Assembly: GCA_027575765.1 (NCBI GenBank)
Contig: JANBPT010000046.1
Coordinates: 30,458-94,457 of the forward strand
Source of the DNA: Tieghemiomyces parasiticus
Taxonomy: Eukaryota > Kickxellomycota > Dimargaritomycetes > Dimargaritales > Dimargaritaceae
DNA length: 64,000 nt
Direction: 5' to 3'
Position numbers and translations under genes: made by a program. Shown piece after piece: positions 30,813-42,700 of the stretch. How positions within the stretch are numbered: position 1 is the first letter of the stretch; each line of letters begins with the position of its first letter. Below the pieces are notes generated by a model. That model saw only the letters and a list, made by a program, of their open reading frames with translations. It had not been told where the DNA came from and did not search any database.

Positions 30813-31350
30813 TTCAGCTGACCAACCGCCAAACCTCCTCACCTTTGCCCATGTGTCGTCCACGGCCCCGGGTGGGCTGTTGTAGATCATTCCTTCTCTC
30901 CAGGGGTTCTTAGCTTTGTGCAGCCCCCCCTTTTCCATTTCAGCTCCCGCTGTTGCACATACTACGTAGACTTGTACATGCCATCTTCAAGACAGGGTGA
31001 TTTATCTGCCATTTCGCTATTTAAAGAAGTTATGACCAAAAAGGTCCTTGAGCACCTAGTATAGCGGCTATGACGGCCACATTGCTGTGTCAGTAACTGC
31101 ATAAGCCCCGGTGTGGCATGCAGCCGAGGTCTGCCTTTAATTGGTTCACCTATAATTGCGGATTGTTATCTCAACAAGCTCCAGGTTTACTGTACTTGGT
31201 GGCAGGTAGTCCGTCGGCTTCTGAGACTGCCATTGCAACTACAAGGCACTTATTCTATGCTTCAACCGGTCATTCAACAGTGCACATTTGGAAAGTGTCG
31301 CTATTGGTCCCCATTTCAACATACTATCTGCTACCCTCGTTCCTTCCGCG
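30813..31350. other. Intergenic stretch
   Basis: HUT1 3' UTR and upstream region of the thioesterase gene, both plus strand. No gene seen. Confidence 0.4.
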
Positions 31351-32288
31351 ATGTTGCTTGCCCATGTACGTTCCGTCTACCAAAAATCGCTGGTGTGGAA
31401 TGGCTTTGACGCCGCGATCCTATCGCAGGTAAGATGGGTTGGATAGTGTGCCGTCCTTTGGCCCGCGTGTAAACGAGTTGGATCTTTTACCTAATCTGGG
31501 TCTCATGTGGTAGTAACCCGATGGATGGCTGACGACAGCCAAGGTGCTAATCTGTGAGTACTTGACGGAGATATGCTCACTCCGACCAAGTGGACCTGCC
31601 TTACAATGGTTTACTCCTCCCGTACGTGCCCGATAGTTGCAAGTTACTAGCGCCGAGCCCGGCCGTATCACTTGCGAGATACCTGTCCAAAGGGAGAATA
31701 CAGTAAGATTTGCTACCTGTTGTCCTATCGTCCACGGCCGGCAGGATTTCTGCAGCTTTTATCAAGTAACCGCCCATCCTCTGACATCCTTCCTTGGCAC
31801 CCTTTCATAATCCTACTTCCCAACGATCAACAGAATCGTCTCGGCACAGCGCATGGCGGCTGGCTGGCCACCATCGTCGACGTTGCCGGCTCCTTGAGTG
31901 TGGCCAGTCACGGGTTTGACCGTTCCGGCGTATCGGCAGACATCAATGTTTCGTACCTGGCGGCGGCCAAGCTGGGTGACACATTGAGAGTGGTAAGTCG
32001 GCAAGCAACATGGCTTAGTTTCTGTGGGAGCCTGTCTTTCTAGTGGTCCGCTTTCGTGGATAATTCGGTTACCCAAACGTGTAACTAGTCTTAATTGGAA
32101 TCTGCGTCCCTCGTTTTCCTTTGCCCCCACCTGCTGAGTAGGAAGCCACCTGCCGCAAACTAGGGCGGAACTTGGCCTTCACTCAGGTAGATTTAAGAAC
32201 GTCAACTGATAAGCTGGTGGCTACTGGCCGCCATACGAAATTTCTGAGCGATGAAGCACACGCTACCCGTAAGCCTATCGGAGAGTGA
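31351..32288 (+). CDS. Acyl-CoA thioesterase, ACOT13/THEM2-like, four exons
   Basis: Exons 31351-31428, 31637-31702, 31834-31992 and 32142-32288, all joined in phase 0 with GTAAG(A/T) donors, give 149 aa. The chain follows human THEM2 closely: GFD near the start, TSAEPGRITCEIPV, then NRLGTAHGGWLATIVD, SADINVSYLAAAKLGD and GRNLAFTQVDL...ATGRHTKF. The active-site trio of this hotdog-fold group is present with the right spacing: Asn49, the GG of HGG (Gly56), and Asp64, 15 residues after the Asn. The enzyme hydrolyses medium/long-chain acyl-CoA to free fatty acid and CoA and is usually mitochondrial or cytosolic. It is convergent with translin, 142 bp away. Only exon 3 is long; the others were found from splice sites and homology. 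Confidence 0.88.
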
Positions 32289-32430
32289 GCGCCAAGGGAT
32301 GGTGACTCGCCCTCGAACGGATCGTAACCGAAGAAACCTTGCAGGAATGAGGTAAACATAGCTTTATATAATATACCATTTAACCATATCCGCCAGAATA
32401 CTTCATTTTAGGAGCCACGGCAGTGAGACC

Positions 32431-33905
32431 CTATTTTACAAGGCCCCGCACCGACAGATTGTATACTACTTCCTCAATTTTCTTAACATCGTACTGCGAG
32501 GTAATTTTCGGTTGGATCGGGAAAGGGTAATATAACATGGGGTGTTAGAATACCGTAGGATTAGAATGACTAAGCCACCCGGCTGCTGATTCTCCTCGTA
32601 AGGACACGTACCTTGATGGAATCGAAGTGTTTGCGGATCGAGTCGTTTTTCAGGTTCAATACCTGAAAGGAGCTGAAAAGGCCCGCAACGAATTGTGAGA
32701 TTTCCAGCGGTCGTTGGTAGGCCTGGTAGGTGACGGAGTTGATGGCAAACCGAGCCTACATGCGGGGGGGGGGAGGGAAGGCGGTAAGACGAGTGCAAGA
32801 AATGAGTTAATTGACCGCTGCGGTTGCATTGACCACATGGTAGGCTGCAACAGAGGGTTTGTCCTAATTCCTTATTATAGTAATACCAAGCACCGGCATA
32901 GTGGGACTTTCACTTACCAGTTCGGACGGCAACGAGAAAATCCCGTGAAGGTACTCCTCCAACGTCAAATGGAACATGGCCACGGGCTCGTTATCGACTT
33001 TGACGGGAACACCCAGGTAGCCCTGGATCTCTTCGGGCATTATGAGGGATTTGTGTTCGAAATACGCCAATAAAGCGGCCGCGAAAATGGCCTGCTGGAC
33101 CGAGCGACTCCAGAGGTGGTTGTACCTGGGTATTGAAATGTGGTTAGGCGAGCGGGGGTGGGGTGGATCGATAGATTAGGGAGTGCCCGTTGGGTTGTTC
33201 AAAGTAGGGTAATGTTGTTTACCACCAAAGGGCTTGAATTTGCAGCCCGCCCATAGCTGTCCCCATGGCCTACCGGTAGAACTGCGCGATCGGGAAGGCA
33301 GCGCTGATACCCTGCAGATGGTCGCGCACGGGCTGGAACAGCGGTGTAGTATCCCGGATAACCGTTTGTAGGTCTAGGTGCGGGTAAGCGATCGGGGATG
33401 GGTTGAGGAACTGGATTAGATTCTGCTCTATATTGGCCGCTTAAGACCGAATGGTCCAATCGCTACTAGCTGGCTGGGTGTGACGGTATGGATCCAGTAA
33501 GTTACTGCGGCTGCGGAACTTGAAGTCAACACCGGTAGATGTGAGGGGGGGGGCAAGCCTTACCTTCATCAGTCTTGGCGACATGGATGCGGGAAAGCGG
33601 TACGCTCAGGGAGCGGCAGGCCGTCTCAAGGTCCTTAGCGTGCGCCCTGATCGCCTGCGATAGTAAAAGAGCGAGGGGGTGGAGTAACGTAAATAACCTG
33701 GTTAACATTACATACCAAGACAGTAGTAGCGCATTCCACGAGGCTGGGTAAAGCGGTCTCAAAGACGGTCCCGCTGATGGGCGACGCGATCAACCTCCTT
33801 GTCGGCTCGGACTCAAACAGTCGATGAAAAAGGTTGGCTTACATCCTCAACTTCGACACGGCTCTGGATACTGCGCTGCAGCTCGACAAGGGCTTGGGTG
33901 TCCAT
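32431..33905 (-). CDS. TSN: Translin, six exons
   Basis: Predicted exons on the minus strand: 33905-33843, 33654-33564, 33373-33274, 33125-32918, 32755-32612, 32493-32431. Phases agree and give 222 aa; human translin has 228. Recognisable parts in order are LVELQRSIQSRVEVED, an arginine/histidine-rich helix, RYNHLWSRSVQQAIF, LEEYLHGIFSLPSEL, RFAINSVTYQAYQRPLEIS, FQVLNLKNDSIRKHFDSIK, and the diagnostic ending YDVKKIEEVVYNLSVRGL. Translin forms an octameric single-strand nucleic-acid-binding barrel and pairs with TRAX in the C3PO ribonuclease. A possible 42-bp extra exon (33763-33722) would also keep frame, but the direct join aligns with human translin without a gap. The gene is head-to-head with ZCCHC9. 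Confidence 0.93.
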
Positions 33906-34298
33906 GGTGAGAATGAAGGTCGTATGCGGACAATGTACTGGCGTTTTACGGCAAATAGTGAAATGCACGGTTGGGGGATCAATATCGACGTTGCGGGGTC
34001 AACAGACTTAGCCGCATACACTAGAGGCGTGACGTTCACTAGCCAACCAGTTTGCGAACCTATGGCCCCGCTTCCTAGGGAAACCAGAGTCAAGTAGGTG
34101 GGCTCGCAGTATACTTTTTTTTTTCTTTTTCTTCTACCGGCATGTACGGCAACTCCTCATTGGCATGGCCTCAACCAGAATCAGCTGCATTCCCTTTGTA
34201 CAGCCGCCGCACTCGTATTCTCTTATCCCCACGGGCATCCCAAGTTACCACAGTCCATCACCGTGCTATTACCGGAGCGTCCTCTATACCTGTGAACC
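33906..34298. promoter_or_regulatory. Shared intergenic promoter of translin and ZCCHC9
   Basis: 393 bp separate two start codons facing apart (33905 minus, 34299 plus). It contains a T-rich stretch at 34112-34134 and must include both 5' UTRs. Bidirectional use is inferred from the layout only. Confidence 0.45.
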
Positions 34299-35163
34299 AT
34301 GACCCGCTTCGCCCAGCGCGCCCCACGCAAGCCCTACGAGGGTGGTAATTTTCGCGTGGACGACGGCGGTAACGGAGGCCACCGTCCGGCTCGGGGCTCA
34401 CCGTACGGCCATGGCAATGGCGCGGCCGGGAATCGGCCTCCGTTCAAGGACGGCAAAGGCTGGCGTTCAAATCTCCCCAATCGGCCGGGGAGTGCACGGC
34501 GGCAGAACCAGGTGTGCTTTGTGTGCCGTGAACCAGGTCACCAGTCGGCCGATTGTCCGCAGGCAGCCGACGTGGGAGTTGGGGCCTGCTACCACTGTAA
34601 CGCCATGGACCACACCTCCAAACGGTGCACCCTTCCTAAGGAGGAGCAGCTCTTCCGGTTCAGTCGGTGTTTTGTCTGTAAAGGCGAGGGACATCTGTCG
34701 GGCCAGTGTCCGAAGAATGAGAAGGGACTCTACGTGAACGGCGGAGCCTGCCGGCTGTGTGGATCCAAAACCCACTTCGTTAGTGATTGCCCCAAGACCA
34801 TGGTTGATAGTAAGTTGTTATGTTTTAGAGAAGGCGAAACGGTGATACGCGCCCAGGCTGTGCGCTACAAGGAGAAACAGCTGCTTCGTAAGCCTTAAGA
34901 CGACCCCGCTGACTTTGTTCTCGACATTATTTGCACTTTCCCCACCGACTTCCGGCAACCCCATATCGCTTCACCTCACAGCCAAGAATGAGGCCTTGTA
35001 CGTTGGTACCGGTTCGGCCAACCAGGGCGGCGACGATGATGACCTACTGGAGACCGAGTTCACGCGAGATGCGGTCAAGCGTCGGCCGCCAACCGCCGTC
35101 GCCGCCACTCGCCCGGCTGCCGCTCGGCCCGCTAAGAAGGGCCCTAAGGTGGTCAATTTCTAA
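34299..35163 (+). CDS. ZCCHC9: CCHC zinc-knuckle protein, ZCCHC9-like, two exons
   Basis: Exon 1 is 34299-34809 (GTAAGT donor) and exon 2 is 34982-35163 (CACAG acceptor), phase 1 join, 230 aa. After a G/R-rich head come four C-x2-C-x4-H-x4-C knuckles: CFVCREPGHQSADC, CYHCNAMDHTSKRC, CFVCKGEGHLSGQC and CRLCGSKTHFVSDC. Between the last two is KGLYVNGGACRLCG, a linker characteristic of ZCCHC9. The acidic then basic tail ends KKGPKVVNF. ZCCHC9 homologues are nucleolar RNA-binding proteins. The family assignment is good; function in fungi is little known. A run of A follows the stop. Confidence 0.88.
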
Positions 35164-36288
35164 AAAAAAAAAAAATGTATCCTAGCAGGGGCAATTTAAT
35201 AAATGTGTTTTCTGGTGACTACCGGTCAAAACCCAAATACTGTCCTATGCCAGGGTGCTCAACATTCGCCCGGGGGCGCTTCAGCTCTTGTTGAGAACCG
35301 CTAGGGCTTGGGAGGTGCGGGAGAATGGGGTCAAAGGGCGGAACCCAAGGGTCAGGATGTGCTCTAGGCTGTGAGTGGGTCCGCCGTGGTTGTATCATTC
35401 AATAACCGTTGACCCCAAGTAACCCTCACCCTTTGCTCCGTTACAGTGATCCGACCATTTTCATTTGCTTCTGGAGACTTCACAGCTATTGCACCACCGG
35501 CATAGAAAAAAATCAACAAGGGGCGGCTTGTTTTACCCGTCCATATTCCCACTTTTTGGATTTGCTATGGACACTGCAGACGTGAATTCTAAATTACCGC
35601 ACCCAGAGGCGCGGGTACCCTTGTGCGGCGGACCCGTGGCGCTGTTCCTTCCGGTACATTGTTCTACCCAACCGCAGGGTGCCGAAAAGGCAGCGTTCGC
35701 GCTCTTCTTCTCTCTCCTTTATTTTCTTCTGCCTCCCTCCCTCTCTTTCCAAGCCAGCGCATGGACGTCAAAGGTACCATTTGTACGAGAGAGCGTGTAT
35801 GTCGAAAACCGTGGCCGTCGTCACCTGGACCCTGGCTGTATTTAAAAAAGCCAGCGTTCCTGCTCAGCTCTCGGTCACGTAGCTTGGTGGATTTCAACCA
35901 CTTTCGAATATGGCCCACTCAGCTTGTTTTATACTACCCCTCTCCCGCCAACTTGTCATCAGTTCGGTACCATTTATACCAATTTAATGAGCTTTGTGCA
36001 AGGCCACCCGCTTCGCCACTACATCAACCAAACGATAGATATATATATGTATTGTAGATTAGTTTATACTTAAACTTACGCCATACTTGCCACGCTGTCC
36101 GCTTCTACTATCCAGTTGTCCTGAGTAATATTTTCGATCCTTCGGCTTGGACAGGCCCTCACTAGTTTACATTCCTTTGGCCGGTCTTTTGGTTCGACAA
36201 TTACGCTTTTCCTTTACACGTATCATCGGCTAGACTTACTTCCTCATAACCCCCCCTTCCTCTTCATCTTATACCCAAACACTATAAA
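35164..36288. other. Upstream region of the 7TM-RGS gene
   Basis: Contains pyrimidine-rich sequence and a 126-codon frame at 35465-35845 that overlaps a competing frame and has no motif; I treat it as non-coding. The last 50 bp before the ATG are C-rich and end in ACTATAAA. Confidence 0.4.
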
Positions 36289-38127
36289 ATGAGCGCTGTA
36301 GCTCCCGAACGGACAGACCACGACTTTGACCGGGTGCGGAAGTACATTTATCTGCCCATTTTAGTGGTCTACACCACCTTTCACCTCACCACGATATTTT
36401 TCTACTACCATCGAGTACTCCGCCAGAGCAAACAACCACGCTACATCGCCATCATCAACCACCTCGCCGCCTTGGCTCTCTGCATCACCATCTGCGCCAG
36501 CAACGCCTTCCGGTTCCGCTTTGCCTGTAGCATCAACCTCTGGGCCTACTACCTATTCACCCTCGTATGGTGGATAACGTTTTTGGCTCGCACCGCCCGG
36601 CTCAGCTATCTAAGTGAGGTGAGCCGCGCCAAATTATACGTCACCCGCGTCCCATTCGACCACGAGGAACTGGATCCGGCCCATTTGGATACCGTTCCTC
36701 GCGGGACCGGCCCTGCTGGGTCGGTATGGCCGCTGAGCTGCCTGGGGCGACGCCTTAGCTGGTCACGGCTGCACAGCCTATTTTCGGAAGCCTCCCTACT
36801 GCGGATTACCGCTGCGACCACTTTAGTAGTCCTGGTGTACTGCACCGCAGCCCAGCTGATGGCGTCTGAGCTGCACTCCGTCTCCCCCGGCCGGAGCTGT
36901 GGGTTGGCCCTCGTGTTTCTACCGCTGTACGTCGCTGTGGCCTTCCTCCTCGTCGTAATATGTCCGCTCATCCTCTTCCTTTTAACCCCGCTCCGGGACG
37001 CCTACGGTTTGAAACGTGAGGTGATGATTACGACGGTGGTGGCGCTGGTCGCGTTCCCTCTGTTTTTCCTGGTGGACGCCGTGCTAGTCGACTACGTCCA
37101 GTACGCCGGAGGTAGCGTGTACCTATTCGCCGGGTTCTGTGTAATCCACGTGAGCACTGTCGTGGTGCCCCTCGTGCGGACCTGGCGCCACCCGCTCCCG
37201 CGGTATATTGGCAGTCACCAGTACAACCAAACCATCCCGCTGCACCCCATCGGGAATGACCCGTGCAGCAGCGTCGAGACCTTGGGTTCCAACTCCCCTT
37301 CCAGTTTGTCACCAGCACTGCCCAAGTCCGCCAGCCCCATCCCCTCCGCACCATCATTGCACGCCCGCTCGGCCTCGGCCGGTCACGGCTTCCACTGGGA
37401 GGACTTTTGCCGCACCGTGGGCAACACCGCTGAGTTCAGCCGGTTAAAGCACTGGGCCTCCCTCAGCTTCAGCAGCGAACTGGTCGCCTTTTTGGAAGAC
37501 TATCAACGGCTCAAGAAGAGGGTCTGTCCGGCCCTGGCAGCCACCGCCGCAGCCGAGGCCACTGCGGCCAATCTCGCCCGGACCAACTTGCAGTGGGACC
37601 CGACGGTAATCGACGAGACCAAGAGCGGACGGTTTGTCCGTGATCAGTACCGTTCAGTGGATCTCACCAACCCTGAAACCGCTTTGACGACTTCCGCCCC
37701 AATGTACCAGACAGTGGTTACGGCGGCATCGCTAGACCCTTGGGGCCACGATGCACAGCTTATGGAGCACCCATCACCGGCCTATATGAGTATTTTGGGA
37801 ACCATGCGACCTATCCGCTCTACTTCAGACGGTGACCGCACGCACTCTCCCGAGCCACTCTCGGCTAACCCTCAAATACAACAGCACTTCCCACTGGGCT
37901 GTGAGGTCATGGTGCGCAATTTTTACCGCCGCTATATCTTGCCCAACAGCGACATGGCGCTCAACCTGTCCCATCAGATGCAGACGACCATTGCGGCGGA
38001 GATGGCCAAGGACACCCTGCACCTGTCCTTATTTGATAGCGCCCATCACGAAGTACTTATCCTGCTGTACCAAAACGTGTTTCCTAAATACTGGCACCGC
38101 GAATGGCGTGCGGGATACTCTACCTAA
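36289..38127 (+). CDS. Seven-transmembrane receptor fused to RGS domain
   Basis: Single exon, 612 aa from ATG 36289. Residues about 15-300 contain seven hydrophobic helices with short basic loops, a topology like plant RGS1 and fungal 7TM-RGS receptors. The cytosolic half begins with a serine/proline linker and then an RGS domain. The first half of that domain is at about 365-415 (FHWEDFCRTVGN, LVAFLEDYQRLKK). The second half is at about 535-605 (VRNFYRRYILPNSDMALNLS, SLFDSAHHEVLILLYQNVFPKYW). About 120 residues rich in T/A/S separate the halves. RGS domains speed GTP hydrolysis by G-alpha subunits, so the protein probably senses a ligand at the plasma membrane and switches G-protein signalling off. 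Ligand unknown. Confidence 0.85.
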   Translation: MSAVAPERTDHDFDRVRKYIYLPILVVYTTFHLTTIFFYYHRVLRQSKQPRYIAIINHLAALALCITICASNAFRFRFACSINLWAYYLFTLVWWITFLARTARLSYLSEVSRAKLYVTRVPFDHEELDPAHLDTVPRGTGPAGSVWPLSCLGRRLSWSRLHSLFSEASLLRITAATTLVVLVYCTAAQLMASELHSVSPGRSCGLALVFLPLYVAVAFLLVVICPLILFLLTPLRDAYGLKREVMITTVVALVAFPLFFLVDAVLVDYVQYAGGSVYLFAGFCVIHVSTVVVPLVRTWRHPLPRYIGSHQYNQTIPLHPIGNDPCSSVETLGSNSPSSLSPALPKSASPIPSAPSLHARSASAGHGFHWEDFCRTVGNTAEFSRLKHWASLSFSSELVAFLEDYQRLKKRVCPALAATAAAEATAANLARTNLQWDPTVIDETKSGRFVRDQYRSVDLTNPETALTTSAPMYQTVVTAASLDPWGHDAQLMEHPSPAYMSILGTMRPIRSTSDGDRTHSPEPLSANPQIQQHFPLGCEVMVRNFYRRYILPNSDMALNLSHQMQTTIAAEMAKDTLHLSLFDSAHHEVLILLYQNVFPKYWHREWRAGYST

Positions 38128-38718
38128 GGACCACATCCCGATCGCTAGGGTTGAGGCCCACATCTTTTATAGTTGGTTGTTCATTGGCTCGATTCGACTT
38201 GGTCCGAATTATCCCCCAAAATAAATTGATTGCACTGCAGAAATAGCTGGTGACGTAAGTACGTGTGTTCGTGTGCCAACGAATAGCCACGGCCGAATGG
38301 CAGCAGAGGTGCGGAGCGGGAGGAGAGCAGCAGTGGCAACGACAGACTGGACTGCACGCCCCCCACATCACAGAGCCCATCCCCTGCGTGGAGTAATTTC
38401 CGACCATGCGAGCCACGTGGTTAACCCGGTCTTCCTGGTCAGGCGCTCGCCATCCACTGTGAGCCCCTATTCCATATGCATATAACCCAGCCCGCCCGGG
38501 GTTTCACCGGCCTCTACCTTAATTCTCGATAAACATCCCGCTTACACCTCCCACGCGACCCGAGTCGCCGGGACACCCAACCTCATTTTCCTAACCCCTT
38601 CGCTGTTAGCCCAATTGTGTCCCTCTCTCCCTCTCTAAATACTCCCCCCATGTGCCACCCATTACCCTCCTAATAGTACTACATTCAACCCATTCGCCAC
38701 CTTCCCTGTCGGCTGACC
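38128..38718. other. Intergenic stretch
   Basis: Between two plus-strand genes. Pyrimidine-rich from about 38540 to 38700, probably the EAPP 5' UTR. No gene. Confidence 0.4.
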
Positions 38719-39671
38719 ATGACCTCGCCGCATCCTGCGCCCATGACCCTGGCGGAGGAGCCCAAATTCTATGACGATGTATACTTTGCCGACACCGAAG
38801 ACGAGACCGACTTGCCTGGCTCCGAGGCCCGGGCCAGTAGTCGGCTGGGTAAGTCCCATACGTGTGTTTGCGAGGGACTCCTAGACGGATTCACCAGAAC
38901 CCAGAGCCAGGGAATGCAGTTGCTTGATCACAGGCCTCCTCACCTTGAGTTCCCGCATTTGCCCCCAACCTACTGCACCTCGCCCTCCCATCGCATCCTG
39001 CATTCCATCTGAGACCCCTAGCGAATCGTATTGTCCCAACCAACGACGAGCTATTCTATGACCCGGCCGCTGATGACCGGGATGTGGAGTGGGTCACCAA
39101 GAAGACGCAAGGTAAGTGCACGTACCAGCCTCCCCGGTCCGAAGGAACCAAGGCTAACCGGGAGCGCCCTTCCCTAGTTGTTGTATTAGTTTTCTTCCAA
39201 AAGCGTCAACCCATCAACATCACCAACTCTCTATTTTCACATACCATGCCCCCCCCTTCCCACACATATCTAGCCCTCGCCCTCAAAGATCAACGCGGCC
39301 GCCCGCTCCCCCACAGGCGTACTAATGACACGCAGCTGAGCTGCCCCTTGTGTATGACGGTGGTCTGTTTTGATTGTCAGCGGCACGAGCGGTACGGCGG
39401 GCAGTACCGTGCCATGTTTGTCGAGAATTGCCAGGTAGCCAAGGACCGGATCCTGCGGTTCGGTAGCCAACCAACAACTTCATCATCATCGACGCTGACG
39501 AGCGCCGAGCAGCAGCCGGCGTCGGACCCTGGCAGCAAGGCGAATTCACCGAACCCACAAGGGCTGGCAGACGAGGCTTACCATCCGGTCGAGTGTCGCG
39601 TATGCAATACCGAGATCGCTGTCATGGATGAGGACGAAGTCTACCATTTCTTTCACGTAATTGCCTCGTGA
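38719..39671 (+). CDS. EAPP: EAPP-family protein, three exons
   Basis: Exons 38719-38848, 39022-39111 and 39274-39671, with phase 1 joins and GTAAGT donors, give 205 aa. The acidic head (FYDDVYFADTEDETD) and LFYDPAADDRDVEWV are followed by the family core: LSCPLCMTVVCFDCQRHERY, QYRAMFVENC, YHPVECRVCNTEIAVMD, and the ending DEDEVYHFFHVIAS. This order and the paired CxxC motifs match E2F-associated phosphoprotein, a nuclear protein modulating E2F-driven transcription in animals. Fungal function is not established. The second intron length is a multiple of three, so retention would not shift the frame. It converges with the BK-like gene, 123 bp away. Confidence 0.88.
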
Positions 39672-39769
39672 AAGTTCAGGATCGTCAGCGCGAGCAATGT
39701 ACCCTAATTTTTAATTTATACATATCGACACATCAAATATAAGAAAATAAGGGCGGCGGCTCCCCCCCC

Positions 39770-39785
39770 CACACACACACACACA
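39770..39785. repeat. CA microsatellite
   Basis: Eight CA units following a C run, in the short gap between two converging genes. Confidence 0.9.
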
Positions 39786-39794
39786 TACCTGGTG

Positions 39795-42700
39795 TTAAAG
39801 TCCATGCTGGGGAACAAGGTAGTCGTCGGGTCGTCGGTCTCGTGGGATCAGGACTAAGGCGTTCCAGGTTACCGGGACTTCCAGGAAGACCCGCGGCAAG
39901 ATCAGTGTGAAACGCGCGAACCGCTGGCCAGGGACCGGACGGTTCGTATCGTAAGGCTTGCACACGGCCACCAACCGAATATCGTGGCGGTTAAGGGCGA
40001 GGGCGATAGTGACGAACGGAACCGTTTCGGTTTCGGCCGTGTCGTTTTCTGTTAAAGGTGCAGTGGTGGGGTTACAGTGTAAGTATTGACGGTCAGCAAT
40101 GAGTAAGAAAGAGGGGGGGGGTTCAAGGTACTTCAGAAACAAAGCTAGTCGAGATGTCGAATGACTCCCCCTTCCGCAGGAAGCGGGCAGTGGAATACAC
40201 ACTTACCGGTGGGAATGATACAGTTGATAGGCCATTGGTACCAGTATGAAGTGTTAGGGGTTTCCGTGGGGAACATGAAACCCAGACCAGGCCCGGTCAA
40301 TGTGGCTTGGGACATTGTGAAGTAGAAGATATCGGTGAACACAACATCCCCAGCGACGATGGGACCCCACACTTCGTGGACGAGTTCTGTAGGCCGTAAG
40401 GTTAAGGGAGTGGCCCGAGTTGCAAAGGAAGGGGATTTCAGTTAATCGCGTCCTAATGCTCGATACCCCTAGGCCACGGATGCACCACCTGATTGGACTT
40501 GGTAAGCAAACGAACGGCGGCCAAGCAACCGGTACGTACCTAGACTATAGCGGTCAAATTCCTTGATGAGCTCCGTCCGGTCACGAAGGATGTTACTTGG
40601 GAATCGCTTGATGATGGGAATATCCGGTCGCCATTCGCGCACCGCGGCCTCGACGGCAGCGGCCTCGGAGGCCCGTTTTAGACCGGGTCTGTAGCAGTGC
40701 CCCGACGACGCAAGGTGATCAAAGATATCGCATGGTGAAAAATGTTAGCCGAAGGGGGACAGGGGACAGGCCAGAGCCGGACGACAAGAGGTGGGGGGGG
40801 GGGAAACAGCAATAAAGCATTCAGGGATGGCCATAATTTTTAGGAGTGGAGGGTGGGGAGGGGGAAGTTACCCATCGACCACTGTGAACCGTTGCCCGAA
40901 TGATACTGATACGTAGATGGAGTCTACAACTTACCCAACCGAGTACACTCCGTGCAGCAGGATGACGGCCTTGGCCGTCCGCAAGCATGCAGCGTAAACC
41001 ACGCGCTCAGTGTACGGGGTACCGATCACCACATGGACCCCGGGAAGTGCCTTTAAGGTCTCCGCCTCGGGGCACGCCTTTGCCAGTACGACCACGACCG
41101 GTAGCTGGCGGTCGTTATGGGCCACGCGTAACTGTCGAATCAGCGGTATGGTGATACGGGAAGTACTGTCCAGGAGATCGTAGATAACGATATGGCTGCG
41201 TAATGTCGGTGCGGTGACAGCGCCACCCGCGGCCGAGGTGGTCGGTCCGCCGTTCCGCGGGTATGCCAAACGCAGGCCGGTCGTACCGGTGTGCTGAGCG
41301 ATGCGCGAATTGAGCCGACCATTCTTGACCGCGCTGCCCCGTACCCGATCGTATTCGGTACGGACCCGCTGAAACGTACCAACCAGCGGGCTGACCATTT
41401 GCGTGAACGTCGGGAGATCGGCGTTGGTGAGGGCGATGGGCCGACTGGTCAAATAAACATACTGGTACTCACGGCTAGGGTCATGGTCGCGCGGGTTGAG
41501 AAGAAACCCGGGCGGGGAGGTGTGGGTGAGCCGGCGACTACGGCTCCGCGGGACGGCGGGTGGCGAAGCAGGTGGTGGTAGCGATGGTGACACTGGGGCC
41601 ACCGCCGCAGCAGCAGCTCTAGACACGAGGGCGCTGCGCTCGGGGGTGGCGGGTACCGTGGACGCGTTGGTGTCGGTTGCCGACCCGGTAGTTCCGGTCG
41701 GTGCGGGTGCGGGCGACATGGCAGTTAGCGTGCCACTTCGGCTGGAAAATCGGCCCAACCGTAGGCGAGGCTGCTGGTGCCGATCCCATAGCAACTTGTC
41801 GGCCCAGACGATGGTGAGCCCCGGGTCCGTGTCCAGGGCCACGCTCAACGGAAAGTGGCAGAGCAACTGATCGCTCAGCAACTCGTACTCGCGAACGAGG
41901 CCGATGAACGTGCAGGAGAGCTGGAAAAATTCGGGCCGCGAGATGAAGTAGATAAGGTTGGCATAGCCCGGGGCTGCGCTGTTGTTGGCCAGCAGATTGA
42001 CCAGCATGTCGTCTAGGCAGATGACCTGGCAGAATAAGAGGTTTCGTAGTGGGTAGAGCGATTCGTGGAGGAGGACCTGTACGTAGAGGTCGACGTTACC
42101 GACGTCTTCCAGTACCATGAATTTGTGGATTCGCTGCGGTCGTCCATACAGATGGTTGAAATAGTGAGTAAGGCATGTCGGGGAGGGGAGAGGTTAAACG
42201 TCAATGTTCTCTACACTCTAGTATTCAAACGACGGAGAAAAGGGAGGGGGGAAGAAGGTCCATGTAATCAGTGCCCAAAGCAACACCCCCATCATGTTTT
42301 ACAACTTACCAAGGCCTGGGCGATACAGAGCGCATCACACTCCTCCGGGGGAGTCTCGGTGTCGTAATCAGTGACCACGTAGAAGGCATCACGGTCGCGG
42401 AGGCCCAACTCCCGTAGCAGGACGAAATCGAACGAGCTTCGGAGCACGAAATTGACCGTACTGCGGTATTCCTTCTGGGCGAGCAGCTGGCGGAGGTCGT
42501 CGGACAGGGGGGTCTCGCTTACCACGGTGATCCGGGGCATTATCCCGCTGCCCGGTTTGCGCTGACCATCGACCGTCCCAGGATCGTCCGGTTTACCCAC
42601 CCCTTCCATGATGAGCCGCAACGTAGAATACACGCTGGTAACCGTCAGGTAGCCGCAAATGTACGCGTTGGCCGCCGGGCTCTCGGCCGCCGGTTTGACG

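Noticed and set aside
33722..33763. Extra 42-bp translin exon
   Set aside because: It keeps frame, but adds 14 residues where translins have none; the direct join aligns without a gap.
35465..36057. Overlapping 126- and 144-codon ORFs upstream of the 7TM-RGS gene
   Set aside because: Two competing frames in pyrimidine-rich sequence, no motif and no splice logic; more likely 5' flank.
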